From positions 1 through 64,000 of the forward strand of contig NW_019776114.1 of the NCBI RefSeq assembly GCF_001039355.2: 64,000 bases of DNA, written 5' to 3'. The notes under the pieces are model-generated. The model saw only the letters and a list, made by a program, of their open reading frames with translations. It was not told the DNA's origin and made no database searches. Shown one piece after another: positions 13,511 through 33,500 of this stretch; within the stretch, counting starts at the first letter, position 1, and the number at the start of each line of letters is the position of its first letter. The translations under genes were made by a program, and so were the position numbers. Origin of the DNA: Lingula anatina (Eukaryota; Brachiopoda; Lingulata; Lingulida; Lingulidae).

Positions 13511-14085
13511 TTACTATCCCCCATTTTGTAACTTAGTATCATATTACATTTCGTCATTTTAATAAATGACAATATTAGCCATATGGACTTATTTCTTAAA
13601 CTGAGCTTCGTTGTGCTTGTGAACATTTGACTATACATAAAATGACAATTATGGTAAATAATTGTGTTTATGGAGGAAATGGCAGGGTTATAGGTTTATA
13701 AACGGAACACAGAGTGTAACAGGTGACCGGTGTCATGTACCACAAAGTCTCCCGTGACAGAGAGTCCGCTTCCCATTACTTTGTACAGGTGAGCCTCGCC
13801 CTAGGTTTTGACCCACTTTGGTCAGACTAATCCTAACCTTTATAACTATATTGAGGGTGAACTTTCTGTCACACGGACCCTCAGTTTCGTGACACCGTGC
13901 TCTATTGTATGGGGCTTGTGTGTGTTATCACTTAATTTTATGTTGTTACAAACCCCCATTTTGTATCATATTACATTTCGTCCTTTTAATAAATGACAAT
14001 ATCAGTCATATGGACTTATTTCTTATTTGATTTCGAGCAAAAACTGAGCTTCGTTGTGTTTGTGAACATTTGGCTTCATAAATAC
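13511..14085. repeat. Direct repeats (~135 bp) flanking an R1 element
   Basis: 13511-13645 and 13950-14085 share cccccattttgta, atcatattacatttcgtc, ttttaataaatgacaatat, catatggacttatttctta and the word aaactgagcttcgttgtg. They bracket the R1 copy at 13743-13908. The arrangement suggests a local duplication, or a composite element whose ends are direct repeats. Confidence 0.7.
13743..13908 (+). repeat. Dispersed repeat R1, copy 2
   Basis: Contains tctcccgtgacagagagtcc, cgcttcccatt, acaggtgagcctcgcc, gacccactttggtcagacta, actttctgtcacacgga and tcagtttcgtgacacc, matching the copies at 3443, 32752 and 39661. The outer blocks gtgacagagagtc and gactttctgtcac-like are inverted relative to each other. 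Confidence 0.75.
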
Positions 14086-14396
14086 ATTTTTCTTGCTTGA
14101 ACATTTAAACCTGTACGGGTGGCAGTGGTTAAAATATTTTGTAGTTCTGCAGGTATATGGTTTAAAATAATTACATACAAATTGAAATTAAGTTTGCTGT
14201 TTTAATTTTTAAATGAAATATTTCCAAACATTCACAAAATGTCTCAGCGTTTTCATTGGTTCCCATGGGTGTGGGATTTTAATCCTGAGTAGGGTATATG
14301 GGGGATTGCGAAATACAATTCCAGAATGTGTTTTAGAATATTCATTTTGGTTACTTAAAGACGAAAGTCTGCAGCAGCTGAGTGGTTGGCAACACC

Positions 14397-14441
14397 TAGT
14401 GGAGTGGATAGCGCGCTTGTCTTTGATTCGAATTCGATTCC
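14397..14441 (+). repeat. tRNA-derived SINE remnant (A and B boxes)
   Basis: tagtggagtgg at 14397-14407 fits a pol III A box and is followed by atagcgcgcttg as in a tRNA D-arm. aattcgattccc at 14430-14441 fits a B box at the usual spacing. No complete cloverleaf or mature 3' end is visible, so this is more likely a SINE head than a functional tRNA gene. Confidence 0.6.
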
Positions 14442-15494
14442 CGGAGCTACTTGGTCAAAATAGGGAATTCCTCTCTGAAAAATTAAATTCAAAATAAACC
14501 ATTTAATCTACAAGAAGTGCCGATGAGGAGAGAAAGTAAGCTGAAAAGTTGGCCCAGGCGTAAGACGACTGCCTAACAGGCAAAAGAGTGAATTTACGAC
14601 GAGTTAAAGAAAATGAAGATTGGTAAAATAAATATTGCTCGTTTTGAGCTGAAATTTAAATCTACATTTAACAAATTTACATTTTTATTATCAGAATATA
14701 TTAAAAAATTATTACAACAAGAAGAATTTCACAAAAAGACACATATCGAAACAAAACTTAAAAACAACTGCAGTCGAACTAAATTGTGAACAAGATTTTA
14801 CGCGAACTTTGAAATTTGCTGCTGAAAGAATCATTTTGATCAATATATGAAAGTCCAAAATTACTTGATAATTATTATTATAACACATTTTGCAAGATTT
14901 TGACCAGAGCTAATAGAAAAATTGGAAATTCTAACATTACATTGAAGTTGCCACTGGTGTTTCTGTCATATGATTGATCGCATATTTATTTGAAGAACAT
15001 TTTTGTCCATATGTCAGTTGTGTTAACGATGTTGAAATTTTTAAATGTATATAAGGCATAATCCCAAGAAGCACGCACGCAGATCTACATGTTGTTGCAC
15101 TGATACTTGCTGAAAAATAAAACAAAATAATTCGTTTTGTAAGATTCATTGTTGTTTTGCTCATAGACAATTGTAGCTGATGTCTTTCAAAATTATCATC
15201 ACATTAAATAATAATATGCATGTGGGTATTTAATTACTCAAATGTTGAGAGAAAAAAATTAATTTTCCCAGGTTGCCCAGGAACAACATAGAACATGTTT
15301 AATTTGTAAGCTTATTCCCTTACACATCTTTCAATCAAAAAATTCCAACGAACGCAACTCCGGTCTCCGGCGCTCATTGATCAAAAGACGCCAAGTAATG
15401 AAACCTGACTGACGTGCAGGACTGGCACTTTTTTTTTGAATCGCCAAAAGCTTCGAATTAAAGGTATAACAATTGTTCGAAAGATATTCATATT

Positions 15495-15755
15495 TCACAA
15501 TAAATGCATTGTAAACAACTTATAGATACATAATAAGTGCTATTTTACCACCAAAACAGCATGTTACACGATTATTCCGGAATTTGTGCTTGCTATCACA
15601 TCATGGGACCTACACTTTGTAATAATCTCTTAAGAGAATATTACAATAAAAACCAAACTTTTTAGATAAGAACAGGGGCTAACTTTAATCGGGAATGGAT
15701 TCATTTACCATTGATAAACATGGGAAACTTGTCTTTTACCCTAGGAAAATCCAGA
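15495..15755. repeat. Dispersed repeat R3, copy 1
   Basis: Shares long blocks with 52089-52365: ttttaccaccaaaacagca, aatctcttaagaga, aaaaaccaaactttttaga, then atggattcattta/accattg. The centre is a near-perfect palindrome at 15618-15645. No coding capacity. Confidence 0.75.
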
Positions 15756-17460
15756 AAAAGAAAAAGAAAGAAAACATAGACTTGATACATTTTGATAGAA
15801 TAGGGATATTTTTGATAAACAGATTACAGTCAAAGAGTTATTTAAAAACGATAATTTGCTTAATGCCCAGCTGAGATCCAGGATTGGATGAGGGCGAACA
15901 TGTTAGCCTTAGCCCTATTTATTACGGGTGGGCACAGGCACATATCTGTTAGCCTAACTTTTATACGATACATTATCTTTCCATGAAATTTCATGAATTT
16001 GTCACATTTTATCAGCTTTCAGAAGATATGTTCACAGTTCTGGCATCGTTTATATTTTTTACTAGAAACAAAATAGTGCTGGAGTCCCAAACGGCCCCAC
16101 CAGATTTCTGCTATTTAGCCATAACATGTTGTACATAGTATTTTGTTCTGTAAATTCCACTCAAAATATTAATTAGCCTAAAATATGACAAACAAATACT
16201 GAACAATGAAATATTTGAGGAAAACGGTCCAAAATATCTTAGAGTGGAATAATTCTACAAATTCGAGTGATTTAGGTGCATCAGACCGATGAAGAAGAAA
16301 AGGATTACATATCCGAAGCATCAAACACTTGTGACACACGGAGGGCAAGTGATTATTATCCATAGGCTGAACACCATGAACGTCAGCAACATGTTGTAAC
16401 AAAATGGTGTGAAATTTGTCAAATATGACAAAGAAGTCATGACAAATGTTCCAGGAGAGGCTGCTGAAGGGGGTGTTGCTCGATGCTGTGAAATTTTGGT
16501 AGTGCGAGTTTTATCAATTTTCCAATCCTGAACCCACATGCACCAATATATTCTCCTACTGCAATAACAAATTCATGTCAATGTATGCAGTATTAAACCG
16601 TCAACAATGTAGGATTGACGCGTAGCATAGATTTATAGTCATTTTCTTCCTTTTTCTAACAGAGCTTCCATGAATTAAATTTCAGTTTCGTGCAAATTCG
16701 CATTTGAATAAAGTCTTTGGTGGAAGCAAAATAATACAACCCATAGCAAACATCCCATATAAAACATCCACCAGCAAATCACCTTTGACGGCACGGATGC
16801 TGTTAAACACAAATCCGCTGACTTTGGTAGATCCACTCCTGACGTACATAATCGGTGAGTCAATGGTTACCCTCTAAAAAATAATAAAAAAATTAGGAAT
16901 CAAAGCTTCAAGCTGATTTGGGACATTTCAGGGAAAGTAATATTCCTCCCGTGGTCAGTATGCCGTCACTACGACATACACTTCTTTTCGGAAAATAAGC
17001 AATCTTATCTCAAATCATTTATGACATGCTTACAATAAAGTGCTTCCGTAGAAATTCTAGCAATATGGCATGGGCCATCAGTCCTTTCCATCTTCTACTG
17101 ACCTTGGTCCTTTTTGAACAGTTCTCACTAAAATGCCCACCTGGTTTACATAATAATCTACAGTTTCGCCACTTTCCGCACGGAAGACTGAAGTTTTAAT
17201 CTCATTTTATAAGCAGTCACACTTGATATAAACTGATCAGGCTTAGCAGGCCAGGGGAATAATGCATATAAGAAATTAAAAGATAAGAAATAAATATATT
17301 GTTCAAAGAATAGTAGAACTGCTAAACCATACTCTTTTGTAGAAACTATACACTCTGAAGCTGACCAAAAAATCTTTCGAAAAGTAATAAACAGAAAACT
17401 TTACCAAGATTATTTTTCTTAAGAATTAAATAAGAAACATTTTATTGGCAGTAAATTTCA

Positions 17461-17491
17461 GCGTGTGTGTGGGTGCGTGCGTGTGTGTGTG

Positions 17492-17525
<34 letters not shown>

Positions 17526-17526
17526 C
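17461..17526. repeat. (GT)n/(GTGC)n microsatellite
   Basis: Alternating GT with embedded gcgtgc words over 66 bp. Confidence 0.95.
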
Positions 17527-19038
17527 AAGAGTGTTATGGGTAGATTCGTTATAAAAATTTAGACGGCCGGGTTGTTGTAGAAGACTTATTTTAAAATGTA
17601 AAGTGCAGTTAAATAATATTACTTTTGATCACACAGTTGATCACATCAGTTGTTCAAGGCGACTGGAAAACGTTTTTGTGATGCCCATTGCCGTTGCTCT
17701 GATGAGTCGATCTTAAATCAGCCAGATCGTGTTATACCAGGGATTCATGCCCCATGTTAACCTCATCTTGTATTTCCCGCAACTAAAAATGATGCATATA
17801 ATAGAGATAAAGGGTACCTGAGGAAATGACGCTCTACGGACCTGGAAAGGGGGACTGGGAGCTTCTGAGACACTCTCCTGTCTCCCTTCACCAAATTCAA
17901 GTTTAAACGTGTGATTCAGTTAAAGCCACAGTTAAAGCCACACAATTTTTCTATCCTGCACCATGCATATTTTAGTAAAATTGTCCAAGTCATCTGTTTT
18001 ATTTCTCATACTTTTCGTCTTTGTCCCCTCCCCTAAAGAAAGTCCTGGATCATCCAGAGCTCTACTCATGGGTATGTTATGTTGATTGTACTTGCAGAGG
18101 TGAGCATTTAGATCAATTTATTGGACTATGAGACTCGGGGTTTGAGAGCGTAGAAAAATTTATAACCAGTTGGAGAATATTAAAACCGAAACTGCCCGAG
18201 GAAGCTATACATTTTTGTCCTTCTCGCCTCTAGATCGCAAAAATCATTGAAGAGCAAAGGAACAAAACTTAACTTTTAAGTTTAAGTTTAGCTTTTTATC
18301 TATGAAAATAGATTGATAGATTTACAAAAAAGTAAACAATTAGATAAATAAAATGACAACAAATACTTGAGACGTAATGTTTACCTACAGATATAAAGAT
18401 AAACCTCTTTACAAAGGCGTTGACGTGCCTTTATCCATGGTGAAATACACATTGTGCTAGTTGTGCATATATTGTTTTGCTTTCGTTCTCCAAACACATT
18501 CAGATGTCATGTGTCAATGCGTTTTTCACTGATATAACAGTGATATATAGTTGATCCTAACAGTGCTTAAGAGAGTACGCCAAACAGCAATGGCGCAGTA
18601 GGCCTATTCACAGAAGTAAGAAAGGATACTCAATATTTTTTGTAGGCCTACACCACTATGGGTAATTTTTTAAAAAGTTGATGAAACACAATATTAAAAA
18701 AAAAAAATAATAATAATAAATAAATAAAAAAGATTCAATTATATTTTATAAACTAATTGAATTAGATTAATTTGTATTTCAATGAGACGTTTTTACATAA
18801 AAATATGTCGAAAAGAATCCCGGCGATTGATCTCGGTCGAATTTCATTCTCAGTAAACCCCTGAAGTACAACAAAATCACTAATATATCCACGGAGACCC
18901 AATTTATTCATACCTTATTAAGAAGCACCGACTTAAAATAATATTTTGTTTATAAATGTTTAAGAGGACGGGGTTACTTGTAAGTAACTTACAAGTCAAC
19001 AAACGCATAGGACGAACACACACGTGTATAGGCCTACC

Positions 19039-19072
<34 letters not shown>

Positions 19073-19103
19073 TGTGTGTGTGTGTGTGTTGGGGGGGGGG
19101 GGG
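19039..19103. repeat. (TG)n microsatellite followed by 13 G
   Basis: About 50 bp of TG with one interruption, ending in a run of 13 G at 19091-19103. Confidence 0.95.
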
Positions 19104-20048
19104 AGACTCTACATTGACAACGACAGAGGTGAAAAGATTATACTTTGATAACTATTGGATGCTTCTTTAATGTACGTATATTTGTTCTACGTATAAAAGA
19201 AATTAAGAACAGAGTATTAAACTGATATCTGTGCCTTCTTAACCTTCTCTGTGTACTCTGCAATGTTCTTGAAAAAATGAAAAAATGATAGAAATTTTGG
19301 TAAGAACTATCAGGCCTATAAATAAGACTGTTTACTGTTTCAGTCGTGCTTTGACACGTACACCTACATGCCCTACAAGTGCCACCAGTAGCTGAATGCC
19401 CTATGCCATATCTTCAGTTTAGTGCGACGCATTCATTCAAAACCAAGACGCTCCTTAGCAAATTGGTTATTAGAAACCTTAGTGCTTGTTTTTCAGATTT
19501 TTAAAACAAAAGATGAAACTTAGCATGCTAAACACCAATTGAACACCAATTACAAAACTCGATTTAAATTCACTGAAATACAAATATCTGCTTCGTTGTT
19601 TTAAATTCAGGGTATTCGGCTTACAACACATTTTTAAATTATTAAACAATTAAAAACGAATAATTTATGTTACCCATTTTTTTTCATATTAACTGGATTA
19701 GGCCTACAAGGTAGTTAATCAATAGGCCCTGCTTAAAAGACGTGCAGTTGTCTTTTTTCTACGCCCACGAGGTATAAGAGCTAGAGTTGTTTTTCTTTTT
19801 CTTATTTTAATTGCAGACTATAAAAAATATAGAGTCTATAGGCCTATATAAGGCCTATCGACCTGAAGGCTAACAAGGCTGTGTCAATTAATAACAGCCA
19901 CAGAATATCCTTTTTGTTTAATCAAGGAAATATATCCTTTCTTGATTAAGGCCTAATTAAATGATTTTTTTAGCTTACGAGGCTTGGTTTACAGATTGTA
20001 GACTACATCAGTAATGTGTGCACAAAAAATCTTTCTGGTGTCGGAAAA

Positions 20049-20061
20049 GGAAGTGACGTCA
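20049..20061 (+). promoter_or_regulatory. ETS plus CRE composite site of the CHIC promoter
   Basis: ggaagtgacgtca joins an ETS core (GGAAGTG) to a perfect CRE (TGACGTCA, 20054-20061), 28 bp before the CHIC start codon. The start itself lies in caagATGGCtg, which resembles a YY1 site at a housekeeping start. Factor binding is inferred from motif match only. Confidence 0.5.
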
Positions 20062-20089
20062 TGAAAAACTAATTAGGTCACTGCACAAG

Positions 20090-26735
<6,646 letters not shown>

Positions 26736-29700
26736 CCTCCAGAAGTCTCCAGAAGCATGGAGGACACCCATACTGTATATTTGAGCATCACCCATTTCAT
26801 TACAGCATTTGTTTATATTCTTTTGAATCATGATCATTATTGTTGAACGCAGAGAGTTCAGAGATAAGACAATATTTTACTAGAAACTTCTAAAGAGATT
26901 CATGAACTCTCACTTTGCTTTGACATATGCAAATGTTGTACCAAGTACATCATCAAAATCGTATCTTTTTGTATGAACTATGGAGCCACCATCAAGATCT
27001 TATGTGACATGAAATGGGTTAAATTTGAAGTAAGTTTACGTTATTTTTAGTAAATTTTATGTTGCAAAAGTGTAAGAGTGGCACCTTCAGAATATAAGCT
27101 TAAGGTGTACAGAGTTTGAGAAGCATTGCAAAGTGGATGAATCAAGAACGGGTCAAAGTAAAAAAAAAAATCGACATCTTTGAATAAAAGGAAACTCCAA
27201 AGAACAGTTGTATTAAGGTACTTGACACCTGTATTTACATCGTTCAGGATGTTCATTGGCTATATCTAAAACAAGGCATGGTGACTGGGAAAGAGTCAAA
27301 CTTGGAATGTAAAGGAAACGGAAGTAATACAAGCAGTGAGTCACACCAAGAAGTCGTGTGGTTCTACTTATACGCCAGTCCTAAACCGGTTTGGCTAAAT
27401 GAAAAAAAAGGAGATTGGTCAGCAAAATTTGATGCTAAAAGAAACTGGAATGTTGTCAACTTCGCTATTAATAACAAAATGAGAAAAGTACATCTTTCAT
27501 ACCCTGCACTTTTGCATGAAGGTGACATAAGAAAATATACACTGTTTAATTGTATGTCTGCAATTGTACACAAACGGAAACATTGAACATGGGAATTTGT
27601 AAATTTACAGTTTTGATTATATTACATGGTGTAGACGTTTTAGCAGATGTAGTCCTTAGCAATTTGTAAATGTTTGTTGTGGTGACAAACACGTTTTGTC
27701 TGATATTTAACATTCTCAGTTGATTTAAATAAGAGTTATATAATTTTTTATGTTAACTCAATAAGAAGTGCAATTTGATTACAACAAGAACATCAAGTAG
27801 GAAAATATTTCAGATACTCTCATATAGATTAAATGTCAGTCAACTTACCAAGATGTGAAACGTATATGGTCTCGGTTGTGAAATTTCACATTTTATGATC
27901 GAAACACTATTGCCTTTGCCCTTTATGTGATGCACAGACAGATTTTAGTAGTTGAAAAATTATTATTTTTAGGGTATTAGAATATATAGATCGTTACATT
28001 CTGCTGGTATTGCAGAGGTGTATTTCAGTTACGAAGCAATTTTTTTTATTTCGGAGTGAAGGACGCTGAAGGAAGTTACTATATATTAAATGAAAATACA
28101 GGAAGCATAATCTCATTAATACCTAGTATCAAGATAGTTTGGGTTGGTAAATTTGTGAGTTGATCAAATTGCAAATACCCCCAGGAATTGATCCTGAATT
28201 GTGTTAATTACTGGGTATTTTATGTAATAGGAAATTGAATTATTTTATCCCACTGAGTTGGTAAATGTTTATAACCAGTGGCTCCGTCGATCTCGTTATT
28301 TGACTGCTGTGAGATATATTTTTTAGTTTCGAACGAACTCGAGACACGTTGAGGAATTTTATTCGGTGTACGATGTTAACGTTGCTTGCAGATGTGTTAT
28401 ACAATAAAATTTTATCAATGTGCAAAATTAATATTGGTTTCGCTGTTATTGTTACTTTCCTTGTTTTACATAGGTGTTCTCTGGTTGATGAAATTCGCCT
28501 TACGTACCCTTAGGAACATTGGTCTATGTAAATGCCAAAAATGGAATCTCTCAAATCGCGTTTCGATTTGTCACTTAATTAAGGCATATATGAAAAAGAA
28601 AATTGTAATATTGAATTAATGTATTAATTGAGTAGGTTAATATTAAGTAGAATAACAGAAGACTATATTGAGAATTTTATATATCTATCTTGTGCAGCAC
28701 AGTTCATTAGGTGCAGGTAATACTTGACATTTGGCTATGAAATATTGAAACGATAGGAACTATTTATGTAGTGGCCTTTCATCCTTACCGCGCTTTCCAC
28801 CAGAGTTCATTTAGTGCAAAAAATAAAATGGGCATAATTTACCAAAAAACAAAGGGACGTATTCTTAGTAACCCTTTCATTACCCCACTAAACGTGGAAC
28901 AATTCTAAATCTGATTGGATTTGCTTGAACAATGACCGCCGACCAGAAACCCATTGATTGGTTTTGACGGTCTTTCTCAAACGTAGTCGGACGACAGATT
29001 GGTGGTATCGATGAATCGGACAACTGTTACATCCGCTTGACTCGTTTTAAAAGAAAGTCAAACTTAACTGGTGAAGAAATCTCACGAAATGTTTGATAAT
29101 ATTAAGAAGGCACGCTGCCATTTAAATAACCGTTTATTAGCAAATCGGATAATTAAAGAGATCATATTGCAGTGCTATGTAAAGGTAATTCACTTAAAGA
29201 AAAAAATGCAACCAGTCAAGTCGGTATACATTTGAAAAACTATTACGTAACGCGAGTAAGGGAGCTCGATATAAAATCTGGTGCTACTCAACTCCATGAT
29301 AACTGACTCTTGGACACTTTGATCTCAATTTAATCAATATTCGATAGATAAAAAATATACATGAACACTTATTTAGTAGTTATTGCATCTATATATGTGT
29401 ATAAACCCATCTTTAATGTATTCCAATACATTCCACTTTTGTTTTTCCCAGCGTTACTCTTTTGCCAGTCCTTAGCTTTATCACGTATTTTTTTCACATG
29501 GTATGGAAAAAAGTGTAATACAAATTATTCTGCCTTATCCATTTATTTTGGAATCTGTAGGAAAACTGGGGAGACCAGGCAAGTACTTTGGAATGACCCT
29601 TATCAAACTGAACAAAAGTTTTACAACAATTGCAGCTGATCATTAATGCTAAGTCAACTATATTTAATCATATGCTTGTGATCCCTTCATAAAAAAAGCA

Positions 29701-30522
29701 AACACTTTCTAAATAAAAATGGCGTGATCGGCAGCCTTTTGTTTTTCTATAAAAGCTTTTTATTTGCATAAATGAGACCTCCATTGAAGAGATCATGAGC
29801 TCTGCCTTCGATTTGTTCACGCGCGAGCGAGCGATTGACCCCTTCCTCTTCCTTCTGATCAATATTCGATCCCATGGAGACCGTTAGTTTGCCTTCTTCT
29901 TAAAAAAGCAAATGTGCATGAATTGGGAATTGTTAATGATCCGAAAGTTTCTCATCGAATACCGATGGAGAAGAACAATTGTTATATACACTAACGTCCA
30001 CATAGTGTAATATTCACGTACTAGTATAGCGGCTTTAATTGCGCAGTCTGATGTGTTTGACCGGGGTCCTGGTAAAGAAATGAACGCTATGGAAAACCGT
30101 ACAAAAGGACACAGAAAATTATTTCTGTGACACGTTTCTGTAATGCGGATATATTATAGGGATACTGCGGTTAGAACACCAGAAAACGTCGGGCGCTTTC
30201 TGTCTAGTAAGCCACAGACTGTGTACCTTATCTCCTTGCCTTGGTTACGAACGGTTGCTATGACAATATATGCTTCAGAGGTATTATCTATGAAACCTAA
30301 AACATTGGACAATATTACCGACTACGGAGTTTGAAATATAACGGTGGTGTGTTTAACCATAGGTCTCTTAGTGTAGAAACCAACCCATGTATACCTCTTC
30401 TCCTCACCTCGACATAATATGAAACGTTTCGTGTACTTATGGCGTGAAGAACAGGAAGATTACAGCCCAACTATACTAGAAAACCAACACAGGTCGTTGT
30501 GACTAGATTTAAACGTGGAAGG
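26736..30522. other. CHIC 3' region and intergenic sequence to the CARD gene
   Basis: The first few hundred bases should include the CHIC 3' UTR (AATAAA at 27183). One protein-like open frame at 27278-27586 is listed separately. The remainder is AT-rich with no supported gene. CpG-containing sequence near 28900-30450 may hold the promoter and non-coding first exon of the CARD gene. Confidence 0.55.
27278..27586 (+). CDS. Possible Ig-like-domain ORF (unconfirmed)
   Basis: An open frame of 102 codons from ATG 27278; the frame is open upstream to a stop at 27185. It shows an Ig-like spacing: NLECKG, then VVWFY about 20 residues later, and EGDIRKYTLFNC near the end, where an Ig domain has a D/E-G-x-Y-x-C motif. 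There is no signal peptide, membrane segment or partner exon, and it lies in the probable CHIC 3' UTR. It could be a decayed exon or chance. I do not recognise the gene. Confidence 0.3.
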   Translation: MVTGKESNLECKGNGSNTSSESHQEVVWFYLYASPKPVWLNEKKGDWSAKFDAKRNWNVVNFAINNKMRKVHLSYPALLHEGDIRKYTLFNCMSAIVHKRKH

Positions 30523-33500
30523 ATGGATAAACGTCACCAGGAAATTTTGACTCGGTTAAGCCCGTTAATTCAACAGCACATTCAGACAGATGGGGACATA
30601 TGGCGTATCTTGTGTAATCAGGGTGTTCTGGATGATGCAACGGCAGTTTCCATTGGGGTAACTTAAATTTTCAATATCCTGCATTTTTTAAAGAATTTAA
30701 ATTCCTCGCTTTTTTATTGCCTTGCTTTGTTATCTAATTGATAGATATTTAATGTATATGTCAACTGTAGCGCTGGCTCATTTTCTTCCCTTTTTCATTT
30801 GCTTCCCATGGTAACATAAAAACTCTCGTATTTTAGAAAATAACCAAGTACTACTTGCGGCCTGATTGCCAGTGAGATTTTTTTTCAAATACACTGACGG
30901 CTACACAGATTAGGATATTTTGGAATTATCATGATTTTATCTTTATTTGTGTTTTTTTTTTATTTCAGAACGAAAAAAATGTACCCACCCAAATTCACAC
31001 CCTCATGACTTCGGCGAAGTCAAAAGGTAATGATAGCTACTCTAAGCTTGTCAGCAGCTTACAGAAATCGGGGAACGTTGGTTTGGCCAAAGCTTTGCAG
31101 CAAGCGCAGGAACATTTTCAAGGTAAAGAAGAGTTTTTAAAACTCTGATATTGTTTTTTTATTGTTTTGAATTACAAGTCGGATGCATGTTTCGACAAAT
31201 CGGCCTTCATTTATTTATTTATTTGTTTTTGTTGTGTTGATAGGGTATATTCTATTAATGTCACGGACAGGTCTGAATGTTTATTAGAAGAGATAACAGA
31301 GTTAAAATTATGTAAAACCCTTTACAGCTGGCAATGTTTAGATGTATATTTTTTCCTTAACTTTACTTTTGTATCCATATATTGAATAAATTATATTCCA
31401 AGTCCTAAAATTATTCTTATTATCTCAAATGGGTGACAAATAATCTCCAGAAGCTAACAAAATTTAATTAACGAAAAAAAAAAACATTATATAACATAAT
31501 ACAACATAAAATTGTGTAAAATTTAGTCAGAACTTTGATTAAACTTAAGAGTAATTTTAAGGTGAATTTGAAATTTTAGCCAAGAAGTAATATCGCAAAT
31601 AAACCAAAACCCAACTTTAGTTCTGCTTTGTCAATTCACGTCTTATATCAGAGATTCATTGCCATGTGTCCATATATTGGGCAAATAATTTTCGTTACGA
31701 CCCATTCATGAAAAACGCCCTTATTGACGTAAAGAGGTCTTTTCAGACATTGTTAGCAAAACAAATCGTGCTATGGAATTACTGGCCCGACATTATTGGC
31801 TATCGATACGATTACGGAGTATATGCAGAGGTTTGGCAAGAGTTCGTTCACACTTGCAAACTTGGTTAGTCTTTTTATGCAAGTTTAAGGCTAGGGCAAG
31901 CGGTAAACGATAGAACTTTATCACAGAAAAGTTTTTTCTTGAAATTTCAACATCTTTTTTCGCAATCAAGAAACACCATATCTAAAATCGTAGAAATAAC
32001 GATCTATACGTGTATAAATCCGTTTTTTTAGTTCAGTTTTTGGGTCACTCTCGTAATGGAGACAGAGACTGGCGAATTTCACTGGTGACACTAAAAATAG
32101 ATAAAGATCGTATTCAGTTATGATTAATGTAGTTCATGTAGTTCAGCCATAGCCAAATAGATAAAGATCGTATTGAGTTATGATTAATGTACAGCGCCTT
32201 AAAATTCGGCATATGCTCTTTCCTTTTGCGCAAAACTGAACACTGCATCAAAGTAATATAAGAAACACGCATGGTAAAGGCATATCGATTAATGCAATAA
32301 GTAACAAACTTTGAATGCATAATACACGGTGATCGTCAAACAGAGTAAATTCTATTTTGCACTTAGCATGTTTGATTGCAAAAAGTTCGCAAATACGTAA
32401 CGCATTAGATCTGAGATATGTTGACCAAGGCCAACAGCAAAAACTGACATCTTCTGTTTCACTACCTAATTCCTTTTAAACTATTTACTCTCACATAGCA
32501 AATAGTTTTTCACTTATCGATGAACTACATGTACTAGCATCGAATGAACATACATTCTATNCCCCCCCTCTGCCAGCATAACTGGATCTGGGCCCCGTAA
32601 CTCGAAAGCATCGCGTATTGCGAATAGCGATATCACATAGAGGCTAAAATGTATTATATGGGGCGAGTATGGGCGAGTTATGAGAATCGAGACGCTTGCG
32701 TTCGGTCGCAATGCGTGATGATTTCGAGTTACGGGGCCCTGGTATATAGTGACAGAGAGTCGCCCATGACAGAGATTCCGCTTCCCATTCGTTTGTACAG
32801 GTAAGCCTCGCCCCAGGTTAGGTCAGGCTAACCCTAACATTATAACTAAATGGAGGGTGGGCTTTCTTCTACACGGACTCTCAGTTCCGTTACACTGACA
32901 GTGAGAAACATATACTCCAGTGACAATTCTTATGGGCAACTAACATCTAATTAAAACTTGTTCTTAGATGTTCATAAAAAAATTCATTGATTTTATCTAA
33001 TATGCATGTTTATTCCCGCCCAAAATATAGCGGCAATAACTTGTATTTTCTCTCAATTTCAGAAAACTCGACACCGGCCGCCGCCAACAAGATCCAAAGT
33101 TTCGTCAATAGCCATATGGTAATCAATCGCCCAATTAGAGTAGAAGATCGGCAGCTTTTTACAGAAAAACTTGTCCTTCGCGACGACTTCATTAGGGAAC
33201 TAAACTCCAAAATGGTGGCTGAAGACAAACTGATAGAGCTAACGTTTCAGATACACACGTTGGAATGCACGAACCAGAACTTGCAAAATAAACTGGCAGC
33301 AGCCAACTCCGTTATCAAACGCTCTCAGGGTGAAAAGCAAGATAAAGACAATGAAATAGCCGCTTTAAAGATGACAGTTGAAGGCAAAAATGAAGCCATT
33401 GAAGAATTAAGGGAACAATTACAGAGAGAACAAAAAACCATACGAGACCTTCTCTCAAAAACCCAAGACGAAATGATCCATGACTTGGAATTAGAAGTCA

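Larger units (their letters stand above)
11048..20040. other. Repeat-rich intergenic region
   Basis: Nine kilobases between the ROCO-CARD gene and CHIC with no gene I can support. It contains an R1 copy flanked by direct repeats (13511-14085), a tRNA-derived SINE remnant (14397-14441), an R3 repeat (15495-15755), two GT microsatellites and many taggcctata-like words near 18600-19870. Minus-strand stretches at 16683-16877 and 17090-17210 read as protein-like between plausible splice sites, but their phases do not join, so I did not call them. Confidence 0.6.

Noticed and set aside
16178-16539. Two overlapping minus-strand frames, one with a CHKC word
   Set aside because: No consistent frame, splice sites or known motif; treated as background.
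29361-29639. Hydrophobic 92-codon frame upstream of the CARD gene
   Set aside because: AT-rich sequence gives hydrophobic codons by chance; no splice or conservation evidence.
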